51,785 bases of DNA, taken from assembly GCA_024405265.1 (NCBI GenBank), contig JAKSOZ010000010.1, forward strand, positions 1 to 51,785. Reading direction: 5' to 3'. Positions within the stretch are counted from its first letter, which is position 1. Every line of letters starts with the position of its first letter. Below, piece by piece: positions 34,362 through 40,688 of the stretch. The DNA is from Kiritimatiellia bacterium. Its GTDB lineage: Bacteria > Verrucomicrobiota > Kiritimatiellia > RFP12 > UBA1067. A program made the position numbers and the translations under genes. The notes under the pieces are model-generated. The model was not told the origin of the DNA, did not search any database, and saw nothing but the letters and a program-made list of their open reading frames with translations.

Positions 34362-34407
34362 TTGTTCAGCCTTGTTTGGTTTTATTGATTATTACAGGTT
34401 AAGAAAT
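34324..34407. repeat. Direct repeat copy 2
   Basis: 84 bp, near-identical to 33858-33942. The interval between copy starts is 466 bp. Confidence 0.9.
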
Positions 34408-34409
34408 TG

Positions 34410-34715
34410 CTACGCCGCGATCTTCTTCATCCTTCGATACCAAAAACCAGGTCTCCGGCGATGATGACGACATGCTAAAATAACGATATCATTTTCTCTT
34501 TCAAGAAAAACCAAAGAATACGGAAACGTTCCTAAATCCGCCTCACGCGTTTTCTTGTACTTCACAGGAAATATTTGCGGAGATTCTTCAATCAATACGC
34601 GTAGCTCATCAACTCGATTAACAAAACGCAACCCGAGACCGAGTTCTTCGGTCTCATAATATGTCGCCGCCTCGTCAATATCCTCCGCAGCGTCCTCGTG
34701 GAACCAAGACTTCAT
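34410..34715 (-). CDS. ParE/RelE-superfamily toxin
   Basis: 101 residues. ParE-type features: FHEDAAEDIDEAATYYETEELGLGLRFVNRVDE, P-x-I-F-P, LGTFPYSLVFL, and the C-terminal HHRRRPGFWYRR. Likely a gyrase- or ribosome-targeting toxin. Its ATG overlaps the antitoxin stop by 4 nt, the usual antitoxin-first order. Confidence 0.85.
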   Translation of the reverse strand: MKSWFHEDAAEDIDEAATYYETEELGLGLRFVNRVDELRVLIEESPQIFPVKYKKTREADLGTFPYSLVFLERENDIVILACRHHRRRPGFWYRRMKKIAA

Positions 34716-34864
34716 CGTGTGAATTTTTCTCTTAGCTTCTCCAAGGTGGAATCGGCAGGATATAGTTTTGCGGAGCCATCGGCAATGCCGCGAAGGCGAG
34801 AATCAATCTCGACTTCCCACGCCGCATTTACGCTCTCTTGGCTTTCTATAGCTATTAATTCCAT
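34712..34864 (-). CDS. Short antitoxin (addiction-module component type)
   Basis: 50 residues from the ATG at 34864: ESVNAAWEVEIDSRLRGIADGSAKLYPADSTLEKLREKF. The AWxxEIxxRLxxIxxGxxKLxP pattern is that of the Unstab_antitox family, but at 50 residues it lacks most of the usual N-terminal helix. Start supported by AGGA 6 nt upstream. A TTGCTATAAT box (TATAAT 34930-34925) is the promoter. Confidence 0.75.
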   Translation of the reverse strand: MELIAIESQESVNAAWEVEIDSRLRGIADGSAKLYPADSTLEKLREKFTR

Positions 34865-34924
34865 ATATATTCCTGTTTGGAAACTACAATGTGCCCGAAG
34901 AGTTGTTCCCCTCGAACTGAGAAC

Positions 34925-34935
34925 ATTATAGCAAA
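34925..34935 (-). promoter_or_regulatory. Promoter of the toxin-antitoxin pair
   Basis: TTTGCTATAAT on the minus strand, extended -10; leader of about 55 nt to the antitoxin ATG. Confidence 0.55.
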
Positions 34936-35063
34936 ACGCGAAAACTTCCGCAAGAGCTTTGGAAAAGATTCTTGGGCCGAACTTCTGCGGTTGCCGCAAG
35001 GCAACTGCGGTAAAATAAAACAATTCGCGACAACCCGAAGACCGCCGCGACTAAGGTTGCCCA

Positions 35064-35092
35064 TTGACATCGCAAACGTTTTGTAGTAGAAT
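35064..35092 (+). promoter_or_regulatory. Strong sigma70-type promoter
   Basis: TTGACA (35064-35069), 17-bp spacer, TAGAAT (35087-35092). It is the only consensus -35/-10 pair noted in this gap and faces an interval with no gene, pointing to an RNA product. Confidence 0.65.
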
Positions 35093-35098
35093 GTTCAC

Positions 35099-35285
35099 AT
35101 CCATTGAGGTTAGGACGTTGGGCAGGGTTACGACCCTCGCGGTTCCCGTCAGAACCTCGATGTTGCTTATTTCATAGGAATATGCCTTAGTTGGCATCGA
35201 GGTAGGGCTTTCCCCATTTGTTCTAATGTGTCAAAATTACGAGACGGAAGGTCAGACCTTCTTTCCCATAATTTTGACACATCGC
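35099..35285 (+). ncRNA. Possible structured small RNA
   Basis: Downstream of the promoter at 35064 no open frame is seen, but stems can be drawn: GAGGTT (35106-35111) with AACCTC enclosing GACG/CGTC and the hairpin AGGGT-TACG-ACCCT; then ATGCC-TTAGTT-GGCAT, flanked by CGATG/CATCG. The 57-bp palindrome at 35226-35282 followed by CGCTTTTT could terminate it. I do not recognise the class; 4.5S and tmRNA hallmarks are absent. Confidence 0.4.
35226..35282. repeat. 57-bp palindrome, left of the RAYT gene
   Basis: Begins ATGTGTCAAAATTA and ends ATAATTTTGACACAT, with inner arms GAAGGTC/GACCTTC. It matches the reverse complement of 36305-36361 at 55 of 57 positions. CGCT follows both copies on the plus strand. 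Confidence 0.9.
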
Positions 35286-35306
35286 TTTTTCCCTCTCTTA
35301 ACGCGT

Positions 35307-36263
35307 TTACAACTCACCGATACAGCGATAAACCGAGCTTCGAGAGGCTCCCGTCGCTTCACAAATCGCCGCGCGACTCATACTCGGATTCTCCGCTAAT
35401 AATTGGCGAATCCTTTGTTTGAGACCTTCCTTTGAACTCGGCCTCCCCGCTGCCTTTCGAATCGATTTCTCTTCGACTATCGCCTTCGCGACTTCTTCGC
35501 GATGCGCAATCTCCTGCGCAACCATCGCCTCACTCGTCAAATGATCTACCGGCGCCGCTAATCCCGCCGCGCGCATATCCGCGATCTTACTCGCGCGCTC
35601 CTTCTTGATTCCGTCGAGACACTTCTCCATGAGTTCGCTATGCTCCGAAAGAATCTTCTCGACGGACATATTCTCGTAGATCATCCGCATTCCCGCGAGC
35701 GCGACTTCGTCCCCGCGCTTAAGCGCGTTGAAGCTGCTCCATAGATATCCCGTAAAGTCGGTCGTGATCGCGGCCTTAATCGGATTCAAGTGAATATAAG
35801 CCGCGCGTTTCGCGAGCTCTATCGGCTCTTCTTTAACGAGCACGTCTTTATAAACGCCCTCCCATAAAGTACCCGTATGCTGATATCGCGCGTTATACTC
35901 CTGTGTAAACCACTGCTTGAGTATTTTCATGAAACCGCCAACCGAGTACATCTGCTTTTTAAGGCGATCGATCTCTTCCTTGGAAACGGTACCGAGCTCC
36001 ATACCCTTCAAGATTCGATAGCGACGCCGAAGTTCGAGGTCATCGATTTCCACTCGCTCGGGAAGATACGCGAGGATATGAAAGTGATTCTCCATTATGC
36101 ACCAAGCGAGCAGCTTGAGGCCGGTGAATTCGGCAACGCGGCGCATCATTTCGATGAAGGAATCGCGTTCTTCGTTCTTCATGAAGAAGACTTTGTGGGC
36201 GATACGACTCATCAGGTGATGATAAGTCATCGGGACTTTTACTCGTTTATTAGAAGCTGACAT
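35307..36263 (-). CDS. REP-associated tyrosine transposase (RAYT) with C-terminal HTH
   Basis: 318 residues. Y1 transposase domain with HUH motif in IMENHFHILAYLP, then TGTLWEGVYKDVLV, and AAYIHLNPIKAAITTDFTGYLWSSF with a candidate catalytic tyrosine. A C-terminal extension ends KQRIRQLLAENPSMSRAAICEATGASRSSVYRCIGEL, a resolvase-like helix-turn-helix. RAYTs nick and join single strands at REP palindromes and are usually domesticated. The gene lies between two inverted 57-bp palindromes. The ATG (36263) is exactly 6 nt from a TGCTATAAT box, so the mRNA is probably leaderless; the frame extended to 36299 is not used. Confidence 0.9.
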   Translation of the reverse strand: MSASNKRVKVPMTYHHLMSRIAHKVFFMKNEERDSFIEMMRRVAEFTGLKLLAWCIMENHFHILAYLPERVEIDDLELRRRYRILKGMELGTVSKEEIDRLKKQMYSVGGFMKILKQWFTQEYNARYQHTGTLWEGVYKDVLVKEEPIELAKRAAYIHLNPIKAAITTDFTGYLWSSFNALKRGDEVALAGMRMIYENMSVEKILSEHSELMEKCLDGIKKERASKIADMRAAGLAAPVDHLTSEAMVAQEIAHREEVAKAIVEEKSIRKAAGRPSSKEGLKQRIRQLLAENPSMSRAAICEATGASRSSVYRCIGEL

Positions 36264-36269
36264 GAGAGA

Positions 36270-36280
36270 ATTATAGCATA
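36270..36280 (-). promoter_or_regulatory. Promoter of the RAYT gene
   Basis: TATGCTATAAT on the minus strand, TATAAT 36275-36270, 6 nt before the ATG. Confidence 0.6.
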
Positions 36281-36304
36281 ATCCGCCTAAAACATGCAAC
36301 TATA

Positions 36305-36361
36305 ATGTGTCAAAATTATAGGAAAGAAGGTCTGACCTTCCGTCTCATAATTTTGACACAT
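36305..36361. repeat. 57-bp palindrome, right of the RAYT gene
   Basis: Inverted copy of 35226-35282 (2 mismatches in 57). The inner segment is flipped relative to the left copy, while the flanks TA and CGCT are in the same orientation in both. Confidence 0.9.
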
Positions 36362-36388
36362 CGCTCGCTATTCTTCTCCCCGGGGAAA

Positions 36389-36399
36389 TATGGTATAAT
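36389..36399 (+). promoter_or_regulatory. Promoter of the 36407 gene pair
   Basis: TATGGTATAAT, TATAAT at 36394-36399, 7 nt before the ATG at 36407. Confidence 0.6.
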
Positions 36400-36406
36400 G
36401 TAGAGC

Positions 36407-37006
36407 ATGAAAAATTTCCTCAAGAACAATAACGTGAAAGAAGCGCTTAAAAAGTCCAAGCTCAGCGCTTCCGTCGGTCGTACCGATAAGCAGATGCTCT
36501 CCGCGATGCGTTCCGCCATCCGTCAAATGCGCGAGAAGCTGAACACGAGCCGCGAAAACTTCGGCGCGTCGCTTCTCGGCACCTTTATCGAACAAGGCGC
36601 GACGGTCGATACCGCGGCAGAATCGCTCATCCGCTTCAATCTGATCGCCGTGCCGGACCACGAGATCCGAAACGCTTCGGATCTTCTTAATTTCTACTCG
36701 TTCCACACTATCGCCGTTTTCACGCCCCTCGCCGATAACTTGACCTACGACGAAGAAGAGGCGCTAAGCTCGATCTCCACACAAGTTCGCGATTCTTGGC
36801 GTAAGTTCTTCGGCGCGGTTCGCTTAAGACGCGGAGAACTCTTCGATTCGTCGCTCAAAGCCGAAGAAGCGATGATGGCGCTCCAGGACTTCATGGACGA
36901 TTTTTATCTCGGCGAAATCGAAAGCGAGCTTGATGAGAAATACGCTACGGCCATGTACGAGGTACGCGATTTCTTGGATAAACTTCTTCAGAAAGGCGCT
37001 CAGTGA
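36407..37006 (+). CDS. Unknown protein paired with the DnaB/RepA-like ATPase
   Basis: 199 residues, mostly helical, basic at the N-terminus (NVKEALKKSKLSASVGRTDKQMLSAMRSAIRQMREKLNTSRE) and acidic at the C-terminus. I recognise no family. It shares a TGATG overlap with the following ATPase gene, so the two are one unit; a replication initiator or helicase-loader role would fit the context but is inference only. The start is probably leaderless. Confidence 0.75.
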   Translation: MKNFLKNNNVKEALKKSKLSASVGRTDKQMLSAMRSAIRQMREKLNTSRENFGASLLGTFIEQGATVDTAAESLIRFNLIAVPDHEIRNASDLLNFYSFHTIAVFTPLADNLTYDEEEALSSISTQVRDSWRKFFGAVRLRRGELFDSSLKAEEAMMALQDFMDDFYLGEIESELDEKYATAMYEVRDFLDKLLQKGAQ

Positions 37007-38559
37007 TGGCGAGAGTCGATCTTGAATATGGCGTAATCGGCGATTTCTTGATGGGAAACGTCGAGAAAATGCTTACTTTCGCCGAAAATCACGGACTTAA
37101 AGCGGAGCATTTCGTCGACAATACGGCGAGAGCCTCATTTGAGCGCATAAAAGAGCGCAAAATCTATGATAACGCGCTCGTCCAGCGCGACATCGAGAAG
37201 ACTTTCGGAGTCGAGTTCGCGCTTAAGTGCGCCGATCGCTCGCGCTACCAAACGAGCTTCGTCGACGCGGAGCTTAGAGTGGGCGAACTCGCCGAAACCG
37301 GACGCAAGGACGAAATAAAATCCGTCCTTTCCGATGTCAATCGTCTCGGCGCGGATACGAACACCAATTCTTCGCTGTTCGCGGCGAAAGCGATCGAACG
37401 CCTTCGACCCTTCGCTCGGAATTCGAACGGCGCGATAATGGCGCCGCCGATGAAGCTTTCGGATTTGGGAGAAACCGTAAGCGAAGAAGAAAATCCGCTC
37501 GGACTTTTTGAAAACGGCTGGCTTCGCAAGGGGCAAGCGGCGTTTCTGACCTCCGTTTCCGGCTCGGGTAAGTCGGTAATCACCATGCAGTTCTGCTACG
37601 CCTGGGCGTTAGGCGAGGAAATGTTCGGAATAAAGCCGCTCAGACCGCTTAAAATCGGAGTTTTCCAGACGGAGGACGACGATGACGAACTGAGGTTTTT
37701 CCGCGACTCCATGCGATACAATTATTCCACGCGCTATAACTGGAGCGAGGAAAAAATAGCGCAAGCCGAATCGAACATCGACTTTTTCCCGATGGTCGGC
37801 AAAATGGGCGATGAGTTCATTAAGATGCTCGACGACGCGCAATCCGCCTACAACTATGACCTCGTCATAATCAACCCCTTTCAAGGCGTTACCGACTTCG
37901 ACATCGCGCAAAACGACAAGGTTCGCGATTTCGTCCGCGGCAAAATCGATCCTATCATCAAAAACGGTTCGAAACCTTGCGGATTGTTTATCGTGCACCA
38001 CACGAATAAGCCGCCGATGCAAAAGGAGCGCGGCGGATATGGGAAAGACGCGTTCGCGCAGTACGTCGGCGCGGGCGGAGCGGAAATCAACAACTGGATG
38101 CGCGCGGGGCTTATCATCATGCCCGACGTCGAAGGAGGTTATCAGTTCGTAGCGGCAAAACGAGGCGGGCGCTTGAAATCGTGGCGTAAACCCGAGGGAC
38201 GAGTTCTTCCGACCAAATACATCAAGCACTCGGATAGCGAAAGCCGCTACCCCTTCTGGCTCGAATTCGACCCGATAGTCGAAAAGCAAGAAGAAGCTGC
38301 CGCGGAAGCTAAAAACGATCTTGCAGAAATCGAAAAGCGCATTGATGATGACTGTAAGCTGATCGCGTCGCTTATTACCTGCAAGATGCCCGCGATGATG
38401 CTTCGCGAGCTCACCGAGCACCGTCTAGGAGTGAACCGTAGTCGCGTAGCATTGAAATACTTTAGTGAAAATCTCGAAAAATACGGAATTATGTATAAGA
38501 AAGATCCGATTACCCGAGGTAAAACCTACGGAACGATAAAGATGTTTCAAGCGGATTGA
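37006..38559 (+). CDS. DnaB/RepA-like RecA-fold replication ATPase
   Basis: 517 residues. The N-terminus (EYGVIGDFLMGNVEKMLTFAENHGLKAEHFVDNTARASFERI) resembles the DnaB N-terminal domain. The RecA core has Walker A SVSGSGKS near residue 185, Walker B YDLVIINPF near 286, and GLFIVHHTNKP, as in plasmid RepA and AAA_25 helicases. A C-terminal extension (from about 425) looks winged-helix-like. Start is the ATG in TGATG; a GTG lies 1 codon earlier. The iteron array directly downstream suggests a replicon-type helicase. Confidence 0.8.
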   Translation: MARVDLEYGVIGDFLMGNVEKMLTFAENHGLKAEHFVDNTARASFERIKERKIYDNALVQRDIEKTFGVEFALKCADRSRYQTSFVDAELRVGELAETGRKDEIKSVLSDVNRLGADTNTNSSLFAAKAIERLRPFARNSNGAIMAPPMKLSDLGETVSEEENPLGLFENGWLRKGQAAFLTSVSGSGKSVITMQFCYAWALGEEMFGIKPLRPLKIGVFQTEDDDDELRFFRDSMRYNYSTRYNWSEEKIAQAESNIDFFPMVGKMGDEFIKMLDDAQSAYNYDLVIINPFQGVTDFDIAQNDKVRDFVRGKIDPIIKNGSKPCGLFIVHHTNKPPMQKERGGYGKDAFAQYVGAGGAEINNWMRAGLIIMPDVEGGYQFVAAKRGGRLKSWRKPEGRVLPTKYIKHSDSESRYPFWLEFDPIVEKQEEAAAEAKNDLAEIEKRIDDDCKLIASLITCKMPAMMLRELTEHRLGVNRSRVALKYFSENLEKYGIMYKKDPITRGKTYGTIKMFQAD

Positions 38560-38565
38560 CGTTTT

Positions 38566-38776
38566 CCGAAAACCTGCCGAAAATGAGATTTTCGGCCCCC
38601 AGCCGAAAACGCCAAAACCGAAAACGTGGATATCTACGAAGAAACGACTCTTACTGGGTCGTTTCTTAACATTTTCGGCCCCGAAAATGTGGTCGCCGAA
38701 AACCTGAAAATCTGATTTTCACATTTTCCAGGAGCATATATATAGATATGCTCCCGAAAGTGAAAATGCGGAAAAC
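38566..38776 (+). repeat. Hairpin cluster built from CCGAAAA/TTTTCGG
   Basis: CCGAAAA occurs at 38566, 38577, 38603, 38618, 38682 and 38696, and its complement at 38589 and 38672. Perfect hairpins: 38577-38595 (8-bp arms), 38639-38667 (AAGAAACGAC/GTCGTTTCTT, possible operon terminator), 38670-38689 (9-bp arms), 38706-38720 (7-bp arms), 38731-38754 (GGAGCATAT/ATATGCTCC), the last enclosed by TTTTCAC/GTGAAAA. No gene is present between 38560 and 39066. Confidence 0.85.
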
Positions 38777-38832
38777 GTGCTGGAGGCGTAAACGCAAACG
38801 ATAAAACACCCCCTCCTGACGAGGCTACGATT

Positions 38833-38996
38833 CTAGGCTAGAGCGGACGTAACTCTAGGCTAGAGAATCGCTTTTTTCTAGCTAGCGCGGCACTTCGCCT
38901 AAGCTAGTGATCACCGGTTCTCTAGCTAGAGTTCATCGCCGCGCTAACCTAAACTCGACTCTTGCGCTAGCTAGAATCGTCGCAAGCCTAGAGGGA
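38833..38996. repeat. CTAG iteron array, 8 units at 21-23 bp spacing
   Basis: Units of the form CTAGGCTAGAG, CTAGCTAG or CTAAGCTAG begin at 38833, 38855, 38878, 38899, 38922, 38944, 38967 and 38988 (steps 22, 23, 21, 23, 22, 23, 21). Twelve CTAG tetramers fall in 160 bp, although CTAG is rare in most bacterial DNA. Two-helical-turn spacing is typical of iteron origins or operators. Confidence 0.88.
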
Positions 38997-39012
38997 GGTG
39001 TAATATCAGAGC

Positions 39013-39087
39013 TGTAACAACTTCTCACTTGATTTTCGCCGAAAAAGTTGTTACAATATTCTCACAATGAGCAAAGAAGTTGTTACA
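39013..39087. promoter_or_regulatory. Three 11-bp boxes around the fic promoter, 32 bp apart
   Basis: TGTAACAACTT at 39013-39023 (inverted), AAGTTGTTACA at 39045-39055 and at 39077-39087. All three match exactly and start 32 bp apart. The middle one overlaps the -10 (TACAAT 39052-39057; TTGATT -35 at 39029-39034, 17-bp spacer); the third is inside the first codons of fic. Confidence 0.8.
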
Positions 39088-40044
39088 GAACGCGGAAAAC
39101 CTTTCCAATCCAAACTCGCTCCTTACGAAAGCGAGATTCGCGAATTGTTGCTTAACGAGGGTAAGTCGACTCGCGAGATCAGCAGAGAAATGCTCCTCAG
39201 ACACCAACTCGCGGTCTCGCACAACTCCGTAAGCTCCTTTATCAAGACCCATAAACTCAGTCGTCGCAGCTTTCTCGACGATGTTCCCGCGGCAAAGCGA
39301 GGAGAGCTTCTTCAGGCCATCAAAGCAATCTGGACCCACGACTCCACCGCGATAGAAGGTAATACGCTGACTATCGGCGACACGATGATTGTGCTTAAAT
39401 ATGGTCTCACAATCAACGGGAAGCCGCTTAAAGATCATCAAGACGTCGTATCACATGCGAATGCCGTCGACCTCATTTCGAAACTTGTCGAAAAACCGAA
39501 ACTCGAGATCGACGATTTGTTCGCCTTACACAGACTCGTAATCGGCGAAATTCCTCATGACATTTATAAGCCGGTCGGAGATTTCAAGCGCGAGATTAAC
39601 GGCACCTATGGCGAATACAAAGGTAAAAGCGTTTATATGGCTTATGCCGAAGTGGACGAAACGCCCAAATTAATGGAAAGTTGGCTTATAAAGTTCAATG
39701 CTCTTCTCGCGGGCGACTTGACCGAAGAAGAGGTCCTTGACGCATATCTTTTCGCCCACACGGCTTTCGTCCGAATCCACCCCTTCTACGATGGGAATGG
39801 GAGAATCGCCCGGCTCATAGCGAATCTTCCGGTCTTGAAAGCCGGTTTTCCGCCCATTGTAGTCGCCTCGGAGTCGCGCGTAAACTACATTCGTTCACTT
39901 TGGGATTATCAGCATGAAGTCGGCGTTATCTCTCTCAAGAACGCGGATATGCTACCCTCGACGCCGTCACTTGCCGCTTTTCGCGAATTGGTCAAAGCAT
40001 CTTGGGCCTCGACCCTCTCCCTCGTCTCCGAAGCGTCCAGGTAA
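39067..40044 (+). CDS. Fic-domain protein (class II) with N-terminal HTH
   Basis: 325 residues. Fic motif HPFYDGNGR at 238-246, with catalytic His238. The inhibitory [S/T]xxxE(G/N) motif STAIEGN is N-terminal, with Glu97, so a class II self-inhibited enzyme transferring AMP or a similar group to a target. An upstream region (STREISREMLLRHQLAVSHNSVSSFIKTHK, residues 35-65) looks like a DNA-binding helix-turn-helix, suggesting autoregulation at the three boxes. The -10 lies 9 nt before the ATG. Next to the iterons it may act as a toxin-like stability gene. Confidence 0.9.
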   Translation: MSKEVVTERGKPFQSKLAPYESEIRELLLNEGKSTREISREMLLRHQLAVSHNSVSSFIKTHKLSRRSFLDDVPAAKRGELLQAIKAIWTHDSTAIEGNTLTIGDTMIVLKYGLTINGKPLKDHQDVVSHANAVDLISKLVEKPKLEIDDLFALHRLVIGEIPHDIYKPVGDFKREINGTYGEYKGKSVYMAYAEVDETPKLMESWLIKFNALLAGDLTEEEVLDAYLFAHTAFVRIHPFYDGNGRIARLIANLPVLKAGFPPIVVASESRVNYIRSLWDYQHEVGVISLKNADMLPSTPSLAAFRELVKASWASTLSLVSEASR

Positions 40045-40062
40045 ATAGCCGGAATACGTCAA

Positions 40063-40509
40063 TCAGCGGACGTAGGGTTCGCCGCAGAAGGAGCAAATCG
40101 CGCCTTCGTGAAGCGCCGCGCCGCAATTCGGGCAACGCTTCTCAAGGACTTCACCGCACAAGGCGCAGAACTTGCCCATCACCGGATCCGCCGCGAGAAC
40201 ATCGATCTTGTAAAAATCGCGACCATCGATCATGTAGTGATGATTCGAGGGGCAAGAGTGATTCGGGCAAAAGCCGTGGACATGAAGCGGAATAGGGGCG
40301 GGGGCCGGTTCTTCGGCTTCCAAGGAAACCCCGAACTTCTCGGCGATCTTCTTTACCGTCTCTTCCGAGAGCTTCGTACCATCGCCCGCCTCGAACATCG
40401 ATATGGCCGACTGCTTGCAACCGACTTCGGAAGCAAGTTCGCCCTGAGAGAGCTTCGCCGCGCGGCGAGCCTCTTTAAGCTTCAGACATATAGACGAATC
40501 GAGTTTCAT
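40063..40509 (-). CDS. XRE-type HTH protein with zinc ribbons
   Basis: 148 residues. Residues 8-65 are a Cro/C1 helix-turn-helix (LKEARRAAKLSQGELASEVGCKQSAISMFEAGDG). After a Pro/Ala linker come cysteine/histidine sites CPNHSCPSNHH, CALCGEVLEKRCPNCG and CSFCGEPY, two or more zinc ribbons. Probable DNA-binding regulator of unknown signal. A GGCTATAAT box lies 14 nt before the start. It converges with fic, 18 bp apart. Confidence 0.8.
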   Translation of the reverse strand: MKLDSSICLKLKEARRAAKLSQGELASEVGCKQSAISMFEAGDGTKLSEETVKKIAEKFGVSLEAEEPAPAPIPLHVHGFCPNHSCPSNHHYMIDGRDFYKIDVLAADPVMGKFCALCGEVLEKRCPNCGAALHEGAICSFCGEPYVR

Positions 40510-40570
40510 ATCAACGGTCGGATATTATAGCCTTTTTTCGGGCGAGGCGCAATGGGGTAAATATAAACAG

Positions 40571-40688
40571 TTATCAACAGACTTATCAACGATTGTTTAT
40601 ATTCTTCCGACTTTTATCAACACGTGTTGATATGATTGTTGATAATCGCGACATCTCTTGTTGATTTCCGTTCGCCGTGTGTTGATTA
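40571..40688. promoter_or_regulatory. Cluster of seven TTATCAACA-type boxes
   Basis: Forward TTATCAAC(A/G) at 40571, 40583 and 40614; reverse TGTTGAT(A/T)(A/T) at 40625, 40637, 40659 and 40680. They differ from the E. coli DnaA box TTATCCACA by one base and match boxes seen around dnaA and mnmG. The gap is AT-rich. Possible DnaA-titration or origin-like locus. Confidence 0.6.

Noticed and set aside
35099-35225. SRP RNA, tmRNA or RNase P RNA
   Set aside because: The GGAAG tetraloop region of SRP RNA, the tag reading frame of tmRNA and the conserved P4 helix of RNase P RNA were not found.
38833-38996. CRISPR or tandem minisatellite
   Set aside because: Units are about 9-11 bp with variable 11-14 bp gaps in phased steps; this is an iteron pattern, not repeat-spacer or simple slippage.
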